A DNA stretch of 64,000 bases from Lineus longissimus (taxonomy: Eukaryota > Nemertea > Pilidiophora > Heteronemertea > Lineidae): positions 8,244,001 through 8,308,000 of the forward strand of contig NC_088317.1 in assembly GCF_910592395.1 (NCBI RefSeq). Reading direction: 5' to 3'. Made by a program: the position numbers and the translations under genes. Below, piece by piece: positions 9,904-20,353 of this stretch. Each line of letters starts with the position of its first letter. The stretch's first letter is position 1. Below the pieces are notes generated by a model, which worked only from the letters and a program-made list of their open reading frames with translations, ran no database searches and had not been told where the DNA came from.

Positions 9904-11019
9904 CTATCTTCGCTCCTCGCTGTCAACTGCCGGCTTGGGTTCCGCGAGGGTGAAAGTCCCTTCCTCCAAGTTCAGAATTGAACCATGCTCGGCCAGGAAG
10001 TCAAGACCTAACAACAAGTTGTCCGAAATCGGCGCCACAAACATCCCAACTTCAAATGTCGCTGAGCCCAAGGTTAGCTGGTTCCCAAGCGTGAACCGAG
10101 CTTGCATCCTCTCTTGTCCGGCCCCCTTGATGGAATATGCTCCACCTAGTGGAGGATGACTCTTAAAGCTTGCATATAAGCTTTCGCTAATGACTGACAC
10201 CTGTGCCGCGGTGTCGACTATCACCTGCACCTCCACCCCGTTCACAACGGCTGGGACGACTAGGTTCTTCCGCTGCTTCAGGTCCTGTGCAGCAAACAGG
10301 ATGTTCTCTGGCTGACCTTCACCAATTAGACAACTGGGACCACGCTCAGGCCTCTCTGCCCCCCGTTGCAGCTCTACCTGGCAAATTGCCGGCGTATCTT
10401 CAGCCCCTAGATGGCTGGTCCAGCACTCAGGTCTATCTGCCCTCCCTGACAGTTCTACCTGGCTGACTTCACCTGGGTCCTCATCACCTAGACTGCTTGA
10501 CCGACACTCAGGTCCCTCTTCCCTCTGTGGTAGCTCTACCTGGGTAACAACTTCTGACGGGTCCTCAGCATCTAGACGGCTCTCTGCCCCCCTGGGCAAC
10601 TCTATCTGTCTCACCACTGGTTGAGAGTGGGAACCTCGTAAGAACTGCAAGCTGACTGTCGGTCCCAAGACCAGCTTCAGCTCTGCGTAGTCCAACTTTT
10701 CACCTACGTGCTCCAAGAAGTCAGCTCCTAAGACCACACTCACTCCCTTACAGACTGAGAATGAGAACTCAACTGAGAAATGCCCAAACTGCAGCCTGAT
10801 GTCTATGATCCCAAGTATGGGGATGTCCTCATTGCTAGCTAAGCGTATTGCCTCACTACTTCCCTTACGCAAGGAAGACACATCAAACTCTACGTCCCAT
10901 CTCTTCAACAGGTCTACATTCACAATGGACGAGCTTCTTCCACTGTCCACCAAGGCCCTGAAGGGGACTCCCTGCTGGAGCAGATGTACATAGTTAGCCT
11001 CCTTGAACGTATACAACAC
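9904..11019 (-). CDS. Gypsy protease region with two retropepsin-like domains
   Basis: A 371-residue open segment of pol. A first aspartic-protease-like unit (about residues 15-125) has 'FRALVDSGRSSSIVN' with the D-S-G triad and later 'VSVVLGADFLEHVG'. After a Glu-rich linker with three or four imperfect repeats of about 30 residues ('QVELPQREEGPECRSS', 'QVELSGRADRPECWTS', 'QVELQRGAERPERGPS'), a second unit (about 250-350) has 'VQVIVDTAAQVSVIS' with D-T-A and 'DNLLLGLDFLAEHG'. Each has the spacing of a full retropepsin half-dimer fold. Retropepsins act as homodimers; two linked units could form a pseudodimer, but that is inference. The in-frame TAG at 9904 separates it from reverse transcriptase; it could be decay or a readthrough stop. 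Confidence 0.75.
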   Translation of the reverse strand: MLYTFKEANYVHLLQQGVPFRALVDSGRSSSIVNVDLLKRWDVEFDVSSLRKGSSEAIRLASNEDIPILGIIDIRLQFGHFSVEFSFSVCKGVSVVLGADFLEHVGEKLDYAELKLVLGPTVSLQFLRGSHSQPVVRQIELPRGAESRLDAEDPSEVVTQVELPQREEGPECRSSSLGDEDPGEVSQVELSGRADRPECWTSHLGAEDTPAICQVELQRGAERPERGPSCLIGEGQPENILFAAQDLKQRKNLVVPAVVNGVEVQVIVDTAAQVSVISESLYASFKSHPPLGGAYSIKGAGQERMQARFTLGNQLTLGSATFEVGMFVAPISDNLLLGLDFLAEHGSILNLEEGTFTLAEPKPAVDSEERR

Positions 11020-11072
11020 TGGGCGACCTTCACTTCTCTTGTCCCTCGAGCGATTGCGACTCTCGGGACACT

Positions 11073-13570
11073 CTAGTTTCCCGAACTCTCCATTGGTAGG
11101 CTTGTCTCGCCTTCCTTCCTAAGCCTCACGGGGCATTCGCGGATAAGGTGTGCCGGCTGTTTGCAGTAAAAGCAGTTAGTGCCTTGGGCTGGAGACGGGG
11201 ACCTTGAACGGGAAGGGGATGCTGACCTGTCCAACAGGTACTTCTGGCCGCCTGCATAGATCACTTTCGGCGTTGGAGGAATAGGTGGCGGGCTCGTGTT
11301 GATGTGCCTGGAAACTAGTATTGGCGACGATTTCGCATGGGCCTTCACCTCGCCCTCAATGGTATCCTGAAAGCTGACCCTCTGGACGACGGGCTTTCCG
11401 CTTGTACCAAAGATAGCCTTATGATTGGCTATACTTTCCTTCAAGTACTTCATAGTCTTGTGGGTACTGCTAGGCCTCTTTTCCAAAACGACTTCGGCTG
11501 CCCTCTTGTCCTGGTACCCTCTAAGGAAAGCCTCAACACCGATCTCGTCCACGGTATCCTGTGAAGCATTCGGGTGCGCATCTAGGGTCAGGAAATAAAC
11601 CCTTTGCGAGAACTCCTCCAGAGCCTCTCCCTCGCTTTGCTTGATATAGCTGAGCTTACGCCTTGCCACCGCAGGCGCGTCCTTGCATTCGAAGCGTTGG
11701 GCCATGTTCTTCTTTAGATCCGCAAAGCTTTCTAAATCCAGTCGCACAGCGTACTCCAGCGCCTTATCCGCTAGACAATCAAGTAGCTTCTCGCCCTTCT
11801 TCTGCTCAGACCATTCGTACTTTCGAGCATACTTTCTCAAACTGGAAAATAAAACACTTCCGTTCCTCTGCCTTCCCCGAGAAGGTGGGTAGCTTCCGAC
11901 GGCTAGGGGAATGGGCACTCATGTTCCGCTCCGCCAACGCCGAGGACCCTCACATTCGGGGACTCTCTGGGATCTGCCCCTGTGCTGCCACTGGCGAAGC
12001 CAGGTAAGGATACTCCATCTGGGCCTGAGGAAACTCCATCTGGGCCAGCTGAGGCCCCTGATTCATACCTCTCTGCTGGTAGGTGGTCCTTGACTCCAAC
12101 ATACTAGTATACCCTGGTGTGGAACCTCTCCATCGCTGAGGAAACGGGGGCATCGCATCCCTCTCGTAGTCTGGCCTCGTACTCTCGTACCTCCGGTTCG
12201 GAGTCCTCGACTCATAACCGTGCGGAACCTCCTCGCACCATGCTTCATCTCCATCTCCCCGATGAGAGCCGCTCATAAGTTGGGATTCTGATTCCTCTGT
12301 CCAAAAGGGTTCCGAGTCCTCGACTCATACCCCCGCCTGAATGGAGGGTCCTCTTCTCGCTCTTCCTGCCTGTAGCTCTTCCTTCTCTCAACCGACTGAC
12401 GTCCATCCTTACGCGCGTCCTGGGACTTTCCAAGTGGAAAATGCCCCTCATCTCTCGAACGCGAGTAACTTCTGCCCCGCCTCTGGCTGGACCAGGAAGC
12501 AGCGGCTCTTGGTTTCTGGCATGCCCTTTCGTCTGCCCTTTCGCCTCACGCCGTCTAACTTCCCGGTGCTCTGCCTCCCACGCATGGCGTTCATCCTCGA
12601 ACTCATTTGTCTTTTTGGAAAGCAAGTCCTGAAGACGCCTACCATCTGAAATCACTTCCTGATGTCTCGCCTCCTGCTGTTCAATCTCACAAGACTGACG
12701 CTCCTCATCGAACCTCCTCATCTGCTTAGAGAGCTCGTCTTTGAGTCTCTGGTCCGAGTATGCCTGGGTACTGGACTTCAACTTTTCCATGTACGCGCCC
12801 ACTTCCCTCTTCTCCACTAGCATAGCTCTGTTTTCCTCCTCCTGGGACTCCCGGTCCATGGCACAGTCCTCGAGCCCCTCCTCAGCAGAACTCAGTTGGC
12901 TCTCCCTTTCCTTCTCACAGCAACTCAACATATCCTCTACAACACGGAGGTTATGGGTGACTTTGTCCGCTTCCAGGCGGGTTCTAAACACCTCATCCCT
13001 TAACCTCTCACACTCCGCCTGCGCACATTGCAGGCTCTCTTGAGCTCTCCCCAGCTCCTACTCCAAACCAGTTACCAAACTAGGGGTGACCGAGTCCCCC
13101 AACGGGCACCATTCCTCCTCCTCGAGGAACTGCTCATCCAGAGCCGGTGACAGATAAATCTTCTTTGATTCATCCCTATCAAAGAAGACAGCTATGCGCC
13201 CTTGGGCGAACAGATTCAACCATATGTCAAGCTTTGTTTTCGTCGCCTCCATTACCTCGCCTATCGAAGGGGAGGGGACCTTCTGACACAATTCCAGAAT
13301 TCGCCTAGCCGTCACCTTTCCTATCCTAGGCAAGGTCAAGAGTTCAGCCTGCGTTGCACAAGCTACCACCAGATTTCTGACTGCCGAGAAGCCTTTCCCT
13401 CGGATTTTACCCACGGACTCGAGAGAGGCAGCATCATGCTTCTGTTCTTCACGACGGGGTTCCTCCTTGGCCTTGTCCACCGAAGACAGCGACACTGCTG
13501 GGCTTAGGACTTCCGGTTCAGAATAATCTTCCTTGCCTCCCTTCCCGCCATCCTTCAAATTGTGCGACAT
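11073..13570 (-). pseudogene. Gypsy gag with HhH N-terminus, coiled coil and zinc knuckle (broken)
   Basis: Structural polyprotein of the Gypsy element, ATG at 13570. The first 170 residues contain a helix-hairpin-helix-like motif ('LLTLPRIGKVTARRILELC'), usually a DNA-binding fold. A stop at 13058 is in frame with the next part (12245-12991), a long charged coiled coil followed by an Arg/Ser-rich stretch. After a frameshift near 12260 comes a linker (11950-12276), then after another the capsid-like gag domain (11073-11918: 'KLLDCLADKALEYAVRLDL', 'AVARRKLSYIKQSEGEALEE') and one CCHC knuckle ('CFYCKQPAHLIREC'). A frameshift near 11060 leads into protease. The HhH plus coiled-coil start is unlike ordinary Gypsy gag. 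Confidence 0.75.
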
Positions 13571-13610
13571 CACGCTGCTACTTGACCCACAGCTGCTTGA
13601 ACTTCAAATG

Positions 13611-13800
13611 TTGAACTCGTACTACCACTTAAGTGTAAGACTAGAAGGTCGTCGGCCACACAAACCAGCCTTAACCTAAGCACACTTTAAACCTTTAACT
13701 TTTGAACTCTTACTACCACTAAAGTGTAAGACTAGAAGGTCGTCGACCACGCAAACCAGCCTTAACCTAAGCACACTTTAAACCATTAACTTTTGAACAC
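13611..13800. repeat. 91-bp tandem duplication
   Basis: Two copies of a unit beginning 'ttgaactc' (13611 and 13702) and ending in 'cacactttaaacc', with the start of a third at 13793. Copies differ at a handful of positions. It lies in the untranslated leader of the Gypsy element, between the candidate primer site and gag. Confidence 0.85.
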
Positions 13801-14275
13801 CACAGTTGTACACAGTAACGTACATACATCGGATAGGAGTAGGACAAACGTCACCAACTCCCTATTATTTTTACTTCCTAAACACAGTCCCTACTTATTT
13901 TTGTTTTCAAAGAACAGCATGTCGTAACGATGATTACATATAACAACAACTATTCACCAGTCCAGCAGTCACAAACGATCACAAATTTAGAATCATCAAC
14001 TTGTTTTCGACATGGGGGCTGCCATCTTGATGACATCACAAAGTAAACATGGCCGGCTTTCCCTCATATTTTGACCAAAAATGTGACCAAAAATTGCATA
14101 TAAAAACAAAACGTGAGCTCGTTTTAGAATTATGGTACCATTGTTGTAAAGGCGCCAACTTACCTCTCAGGACTTGTGTAAGAGGCCTAGCTGACGGCTT
14201 TACTATACTCGTAAATATCACTTCAACTACTAGCGTAACTTCTACAGGTCTTTCATCTAAGGATTCTCGCTTCTA

Positions 14276-14293
14276 GTCCCGACTCACGCGCCA
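14276..14293 (-). other. Candidate primer-binding site of the Gypsy element
   Basis: On the minus strand this reads TGGCGCGTGAGTCGGGAC, continuing TAGAAG. TGG, then seven acceptor-like bases, then five T-stem-like bases and a near 'GATTCGAA' loop complement fit the 3' end of a tRNA. It is placed correctly, 0.7 kb upstream of gag. The tRNA is not identified. Confidence 0.35.
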
Positions 14294-15381
14294 CCTATTC
14301 GAAGCATCCGCAACCACAGCCCAGCCGTACAACAGTAGCACTAACCTTTTATCGCTGGAGGCCATGTTGACAGATCTGCGTGAAAACGTGCGTCAGCCGA
14401 CGATCCACACTTTTTTAATAATTAATTTCTTGTGGTTTATCTCTCGACAGAAATTAGACAGTTGCAAAAATTGACTACCTCAGGTATTCGTTGAATTTTC
14501 GACACCTTTCCAAGGCCCATTCACCAGAAAGTTGACGTTGGAAAATAATCAGCAACCTCATGACTCGACACGAATTCGGCGTCGAGTGCGTGTCGAACGC
14601 TGACCGGGGGGGGGGGGGGGGTACAGACATCGTATTGACCGCTGCATAAGTCATCAGTATTAATTTTCAGTACAAAGGATTTGTATAAAGATACAGTAGT
14701 TCCAGATACAGTGGTTCTTCGCACCAAAATATGGTTGAATAACCTCATAGTAGAATTCATACATTAATAATTTGGCTAATTCCAAGACTTTAGCTCCTAT
14801 GTAATTGGTTTGTTAAATTTCAATGATGTTTTCCTCATGCTAATAGCAGCATCATGTTCGTCAAATATGCATTTTGACGAAAACCTGGGATTGGCCATTA
14901 CACTCCTGGTTCTTTCACTTTATGTTACCAACTCAATCTCCATCATGTTCCTTATGTTCTCACATGTCTTACCATAGAAAGCATTATTCATCAGTTCAAA
15001 ATAGGCTTTCTCAAAATCAGTCTTCGTATCCATCCTCCTTTTAGTGTTAAAGTCAATGTATGTCGCCAACCATTTTGACTGTTTAAAGCTGTTCACAGAA
15101 TGAACCCTGAATGGATTTTAGGCCCTACCCAACACGAGTAGCGATATGTTAACCGGAAAAACTATAGTTCAATTAACACAAAAGTAGTAATGGACGCTAG
15201 ATAACACTTCATCAATGTTGTGGCAAAGTGGCCGGGGAGTACACACGATTCAGTCATTCTAAGAGAAAGTGGACTTGCAACAATATTTTAGGAACGTAAT
15301 GGTGATGAAGTGTTGTTAGGGGACAGCGGGTACCCAGTACGTCCGTGGTTGATGACGCCATATCTGAATTCAAACGGGGTA
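14294..15381. other. No gene seen
   Basis: AT-rich sequence with a run of about 16 G near 14607-14622. The left part should include the 5' LTR of the Gypsy element if the primer site is real, but no matching copy was found at its other end. Confidence 0.4.
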
Positions 15382-15925
15382 TAGTCCTGGAGCCAGGGGG
15401 TGTTTGCATGCATAAAAGGGCCCCACAATCACTCACCTGATTTTGATAAAGGACCACCTGGGACACCCATTGAGCGAGGGTGGACATTCTGAAACCCAGC
15501 AGTAAACCTGCTATTCATGGTTTTGTTGCGATTCCTCGTGCGCATAACCGCCGCCAAAATTAGGGGTAGGGGAAATTCAAATTGACCTAACGTCGTAAGG
15601 AAACAACCTAAGGTAACATATGACCACTCAACATGGAGCTTATAGTATCAGCTATATGATGAATGCAGAAGAAAAATGATTGGTTGAAGTTCAAGGTCAC
15701 CAGAGGTCAAACTATGACGTAATTCGACCCTTGCTTAAAATCTGGACCCTTAAATATTAAAACAAGCCCAGAAATAATGTGAATGAATGAATTATTAATT
15801 TATTGACCAATTCCAATAGAGTACAATATAGGTAAGTTTTTAAAACCGATAGGGAGTAATAATCTTGTAGATTAACCACTTGGGGTCCGATTGAAATTGT
15901 AATGAAATTAGCAAAAATTAGCAAA
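15382..15925 (+). repeat. Left terminal inverted repeat
   Basis: Matches the reverse complement of 19273-19816 almost continuously, e.g. 'tgtttgcatgcataaaaggg' at 15401 against 'cccttttatgcatgcaaaca' near 19778-19797. Roughly one mismatch per 12-15 bases, plus a few indels. The inner limit is near 15918-15930. Confidence 0.9.
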
Positions 15926-16271
15926 AACCTGAAAACTACTATTCGGAAGCAATGGATAGGCTCAGGAGTGATGTAATTATATGGTGAGGTAGTGTTTTCA
16001 TCTAAAATCACATGCATGTGTCTGATATATATTTTGTAGCCCAATAAGCAATTACAGCTGGAGCATTTTGTAGAATCCATGGTGGGAAATCATCTGGGGA
16101 ATCTCCACTTTGACCGCATGGCATCATGAAGCCACATCTCAGTTGGCAATGATATCATCAATTTTCATGGAAATCATGCCTTTTTAGGTGAGTAGATGGG
16201 ATGCTAATACCATTATCTGATTGTACAGATTGCATAGAATATTAATTACATGAAATACTTTGTGTCTATAG

Positions 16272-17630
16272 ACATTTAATAATGAAGAATATGCTACAGT
16301 GTACACATCCCTAAAGAATTTCCAAGATGTTCTGAATCAGTTGAAACAGTCTCACTTGCCTGTTGCATGTGATGAGGGGGTGTACCATATTGCCCGTGAG
16401 ATCATTATGAACAACCCAAGTGAATTTACTAACTTAGTGTTGATTTTAGGTTCCTTCCATCTCATTAAGATAGTCATGGGTGCCATTGGAAAATACATTG
16501 ATGGGTGTGGAGCTGAAACGATCTTCGTGGAGTCAAATGCCTTTGGAAAGAATGTTGTCAAATCAGTGCTTGATGGAACACACTATACCAGGTCACTGAA
16601 GGGATTATTGTTGCTCTGTGAATCAATAGAAAGGTTGCAGTGGACAGAATTCTTCCGAACCAAAGGAGTGGAACCATACAGGAATAACCTTGAAATTCTT
16701 AAGCTGATGAAAGCTTCCGTGTCAGAAAAGAACAGGGAAGAAAGCAAACAACATTTACATGCATTCATCTCAACCTCATCAAACATGATTGATGACTTCA
16801 ATGCCTTCAGGTCTGAAAGCTGCGCGATGTCGGAGACATTTGCGTTCTGGGATCGGTTTGTCCAAATGGTGTGCGTCCTGAAAGATCTAGTAAGAGCTGA
16901 TCGTGAGGGAAACTGGGACCTACACCTCCATAGTGTACAGGCAGTTCTACCCTGGTTTGCTGGATGTGACCGGATCAACTACCTCCGATGGGGATCAGTA
17001 TACCTAGAGGATATGAGGAAGCTACCAGAAGATGCCCCATCGATATATGAAAACTTCAAGGCTGGAAAATTTGTCGTAAAGCGGACAGAAGGGCGATTCA
17101 ACTGTGTGGGCGCAGACATGTGCCTTGAACAGACAATAAATCGATCCCAGAAGAGCGCAAGTGGCATTATCGGCAGTACAAAAAGAAAACAATTCGTTGC
17201 TCAGTGGGAGATCATATAACATGAGATGTTAGCTGTCGTTAACCTTCAGCGTGAAATCAGTGGTGTGACCACACCCAGCACGGAACTTCACGTGAACCAT
17301 GAGTTCAATCTACCTGCCACACGAACCTCCGAAGTCTTGATCCATGATATGATACAGTACATCAAGCAACATGAAAATCCAGCAATCATGTCCACAGAGG
17401 GAGACCACGATGAATAGCATACCCTTCACAACATCCTCACCCAAGAAATCATGTCCAGCGAAATCCGTGACAACCTTCTCAATTTCCACACGAATTCCAG
17501 CACGAAGTACAGTACATTTCGCACTGAAAGGTTTGTGACTAAGCAAAGAACCATATTTGATACCATTCACAGGAATAACTTGAAAACGTTCAAATCCATG
17601 AAGCCCAAGAAAAGCCAAAACCAAGCATGA
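16272..17630 (+). pseudogene. Academ-like transposon protein, N-terminal half
   Basis: The open frame starts right after an AG at 16270-16271 preceded by a pyrimidine-rich tract, suggesting a splice acceptor; it has no proper ATG at its start. It reads 'NNEEYATVYTSLKNFQDV', then 'LGSFHLIKIVMGAIGKYI', 'LHSVQAVLPWFAGCDRINYL' and 'QTINRSQKSASGIIGSTKRK'. I recognise this pattern from a large family of uncharacterised proteins repeated in many aquatic invertebrate genomes, but know of no experimental function. In-frame stops occur at 17217 (after 'AQWEII', next residues 'HEMLAV' continue the family) and 17415. A frameshift near 17640 leads to the nuclease part. No DDE triad was evident by eye. Confidence 0.6.
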
Positions 17631-17639
17631 GACAAGGGG

Positions 17640-18837
17640 AGCAAAAAGCAATTAGCAGAGATTCAGAAGATCTTCGATATTGCCCGTGTCCGAGATTATG
17701 ATATGAAGTATTTGTTGACGTTTGACCTGGTCGACAGCAGCTATCTCTTTGATGGGGATGGACTCATGAATAAACCCAACAAGAGTGACCTGTGCACTGA
17801 ATTAGAGAAACAGCTTAACAAAAATGACTATCTCCCACCATCAAAATGGAAGCAGGCAAACACTGCCAGCATCATTGATGTGATGGGTTGCCTACGCCGC
17901 ATGCGCTTAGCCTCAGTGAAAACCTTTGGTGATCTTTGCACACACTTTTTGGATATGACACATGGACTTTGCAGCAATTCGAACCGCATCGACTTTGTTT
18001 TTGACACATACACAGAGGGCTCTGTGAAAGACAGTGAAAAAGCAAGGAGATGTAGCTGCAGTCCCATCGACCTGAATGTAATGTATGGAGAGACCCCTTT
18101 ACCAGTTACTATGGACGCCTTTTGGGCATCATCCACCAACAAAGTCAAGGTACAAGGGTTACTTCGAAGCCACATCTTAGGCAACCCAAAGGTGGGGACA
18201 GATGTAGTAGTCAGTGCGATGGGTCTATCTTCTGAAATTGAACCATGCAGGGCTATTTTTAGTGACTGACATAACAGTACCTGATTTAGCTGTTGACATC
18301 GAAGAGGCAGATGTGAGGATGATACCACATGCTCTGCATGCTGTCAATTGCGGGGCAACCAGAGTTGTCTTGCTATCAAATGACACAGATGTCATGGTCC
18401 TTGGATTGAATTACTGGAGCATTTTGAAAGGACATGGATTGAAAGAACTATGGAGTAGGGCTGGTGTGGGGAATACCACAAGGAATATACCCCTCCATAC
18501 CTTGGCCAATAGGTTGGGCACAGATATCTGCAAGGTCCTTATACCACTTCATTACCTTACTGGCTGCGATTCAACAAACAAATTTGGTACAAAAGCTGCT
18601 GGTCTCAAGGCAACTCCAGGTCATTATCTCCGAGACTTTGGAAAGGACCCAACTAACATCGACCTTGGCTTAGTAGAAGAATATCTTGTCAATGTTTACA
18701 AAGCAGGCACGCCATGTAAATCGATGGATGAGCTCAGGTACCACCTCTACCACCACAGCAAGAAAACAATCTTGGAACTACCCCCTACCACCCATTCAAC
18801 CAAAGGACACATCCTCAGGCCGTTCTATGGCACGTAA
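17640..18837 (+). pseudogene. PIN/XPG-like nuclease domain of the Academ-like transposon
   Basis: Continuation of the transposon protein. The first piece (to 18269) has 'MKYLLTFDLVDSSYLFDG' and 'FDTYTEGSVKDSEKARR'. After a one-base frameshift near 18250 the second piece has acidic motifs of a PIN-like/XPG 5'-nuclease: 'DIEEADVRMIPHAL' (E-A-D), 'VVLLSNDTDVMVLGL' (D-x-D) and 'LHYLTGCDSTNKFGTKAA' (G-C-D). This set, in this order and spacing, is typical of FEN/XPG/XRN nucleases, which cleave branched or 5'-flap DNA. That it cuts transposon ends is inference. A TAA at 18835 separates it from the Cys-rich tail, which continues in the same frame. Confidence 0.65.
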
Positions 18838-19077
18838 CTGCAGTTACACTGTTTAGATAGTCCACAGCTAGATCCCCGAAGCTTTGGGTTCAGCCAAGAA
18901 GACGGCATCATGCAACCGGACCGACTTCAGATCTTGCTCCCAGATGACTTCCCGATGCCATGTAAATGCACATCCTGTGCTACCAAACGCTGTCCTTGCA
19001 GACAAGGTGATATAAAGTGTTGCCCCTACTGTAACTGTCAGGCATCAAATAAGGGCTGTAAGAACCCTGCAGGCTGA
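18838..19077 (+). pseudogene. CXC-like Cys-rich tail of the Academ-like protein
   Basis: In frame with the preceding nuclease piece after one stop. It ends with ten Cys in 33 residues: 'PCKCTSCATKRCPCRQGD' followed by 'KCCPYCNCQASNKGCKNP'. The spacing resembles the CXC (tesmin/TSO1-like) zinc-binding DNA-binding motif, although classical CXC domains have two such repeats. Preceding residues 'LQILLPDDFPMPCKC' are typical of the same invertebrate family. A natural stop TGA follows at 19075-19077, then a run of about 19 C at 19101-19119. Confidence 0.6.
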
Positions 19078-19272
19078 TCATTTCCCAATGAACTCAATAC
19101 CCCCCCCCCCCCCCCCCCACCCCGTCTATACCTATGAACCGAAAAAGTCTTTAATATTAGGTTTTTGCATTGCTAAACACCTTTCACTTTGGTACAGAGG
19201 AGTTTTATATCATGTATATACACCACATCATCACTGTTAGTGAGTTTAACATTTTGCCAAAGTATGGCAGTT

Positions 19273-19816
19273 TTTATTCATTTTTGCTAATTTCAGTACA
19301 ATTTTAATCGGACCCCAAGGGGTTAATCTACAAGATTATTGCTCCCTATCGGTTTTAAAAACTTACCTATATTGTACTCTACTGGAATTGGTCAATAAAT
19401 GAATAATTCATTCATTCACATTATTTCTGGGCTTGTTTTAATATTTAAGGGTCCAGATTTTAAGCAAGGGCCGAATTACGTCATAGTTTGACCTCTGGTG
19501 ACCTTGAACTTCAACCAATCATTTTTCCTCTGCAATCATCCTATAGCAGATACTATAAGCTCCATTTTGAGTGGTCATATGTTATCTTAGGTTGTTTCCT
19601 TACAACGCTATGTCAATTTGAATTTCCCCTACCCCTAATTTTGGCGGCGGTTATGTGCACGAGGAATCGCAACAAAACCATGAATAGCAGGTTTACTGCC
19701 GGGTTTCAGAATGTCCACCCTCGCTCAAATGGTGTCCCAGGTGGTCCTTTATCAAAATCAGGTGAGTGATTTTGGGGCCCTTTTATGCATGCAAACACCC
19801 CTTGGCTCCTGCACTA
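19273..19816 (-). repeat. Right terminal inverted repeat
   Basis: Inverted counterpart of 15382-15925. Outer end is CTCCTGCACTA followed by the GTA target copy. It contains 'caggtgagt', a good splice-donor match, mirrored on the opposite strand in the left copy, which could allow transcripts from either end. Confidence 0.9.
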
Positions 19817-19819
19817 GTA

Positions 19820-20353
19820 CAGTAACGCAGATACAATAGGGCACACAAGAAATGTACTGTCATGAACAGGTCATGGGGAAGGAGCAGCCCATGCGCATGG
19901 ATCATCGAGTGTAGAAGTCGACTGTTCGTCTTCGTCTTCGTCGGAGACAAGACCACAATTGATTTTTTAAGCCTTGTAGCAGTTAAATTGTCAATGTTTG
20001 ACCGCGACGCATCAAATACTGCGTGCGGTTGTGAATCTGAAATTCAGTCGGGCAAGTAAATGGTGAAAAATAAACTGGTAGTTGACAACGGAATTTTTTT
20101 GATAATCGACAAATTAGACAGACTTTGATATTTCCACTCTTTTCAGCCAACTGGCAGAAAAAACTCAAAACACGCCCCCTATTACCAAATTAGCAAAATT
20201 CGAAATTAATTTTTTCATCGAATAATTTCTTTATATCTGTAGACTTGCCACAGCAAATATTTTTTTCAATACCTCTCCAAATATGTACTTGAGAGTTAAA
20301 AACATGCACTCGTCTAATTGATAGGCCTCGACCCTCCAACCTATGAATATTCA
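19820..20353. other. No gene seen
   Basis: AT-rich unique-looking sequence between the Academ-like transposon and the Myb/SANT pseudogene. No repeat structure or coding pattern recognised. Confidence 0.4.

Larger units (their letters stand above)
7300..14293 (-). mobile_element. Decayed Gypsy-type LTR retrotransposon interior
   Basis: The minus strand reads, from 14293 downwards, a candidate primer site, a tandem repeat leader, gag with coiled coil and CCHC knuckle, protease, reverse transcriptase, RNase H and integrase: the Gypsy (Metaviridae) order. Frames are interrupted by single stop codons at 13058, 9904 and 9208 and by frameshifts near 12260, 11920, 11060, 8673 and 7790, so the copy is dead but only moderately decayed. 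Matching LTRs were not found at the two ends by eye. No env-like gene is present. Confidence 0.85.
15382..19816 (+). mobile_element. Long-TIR DNA transposon with XPG/PIN-like nuclease (Academ-like)
   Basis: A 4435-bp unit bounded by inverted repeats of about 540 bp and flanked by the trinucleotide GTA (15379-15381 and 19817-19819), consistent with a 3-bp target duplication. Termini begin TAGT(CCT/GCA)GGAGCCA. Inside is one plus-strand coding region in several frames with an uncharacterised N-terminal domain, a PIN/XPG-like nuclease core and a Cys-rich tail. An XPG-like nuclease and 3-4-bp target duplications are described for the Academ superfamily; assignment to it is inference from that composition. 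The copy is inactive (three stops and at least two frameshifts). Confidence 0.7.

Noticed and set aside
14600-14625. G-quadruplex at the G-run
   Set aside because: A single homopolymer of about 16 G; could stack, but more likely an expansion or sequencing-prone tract with no context.
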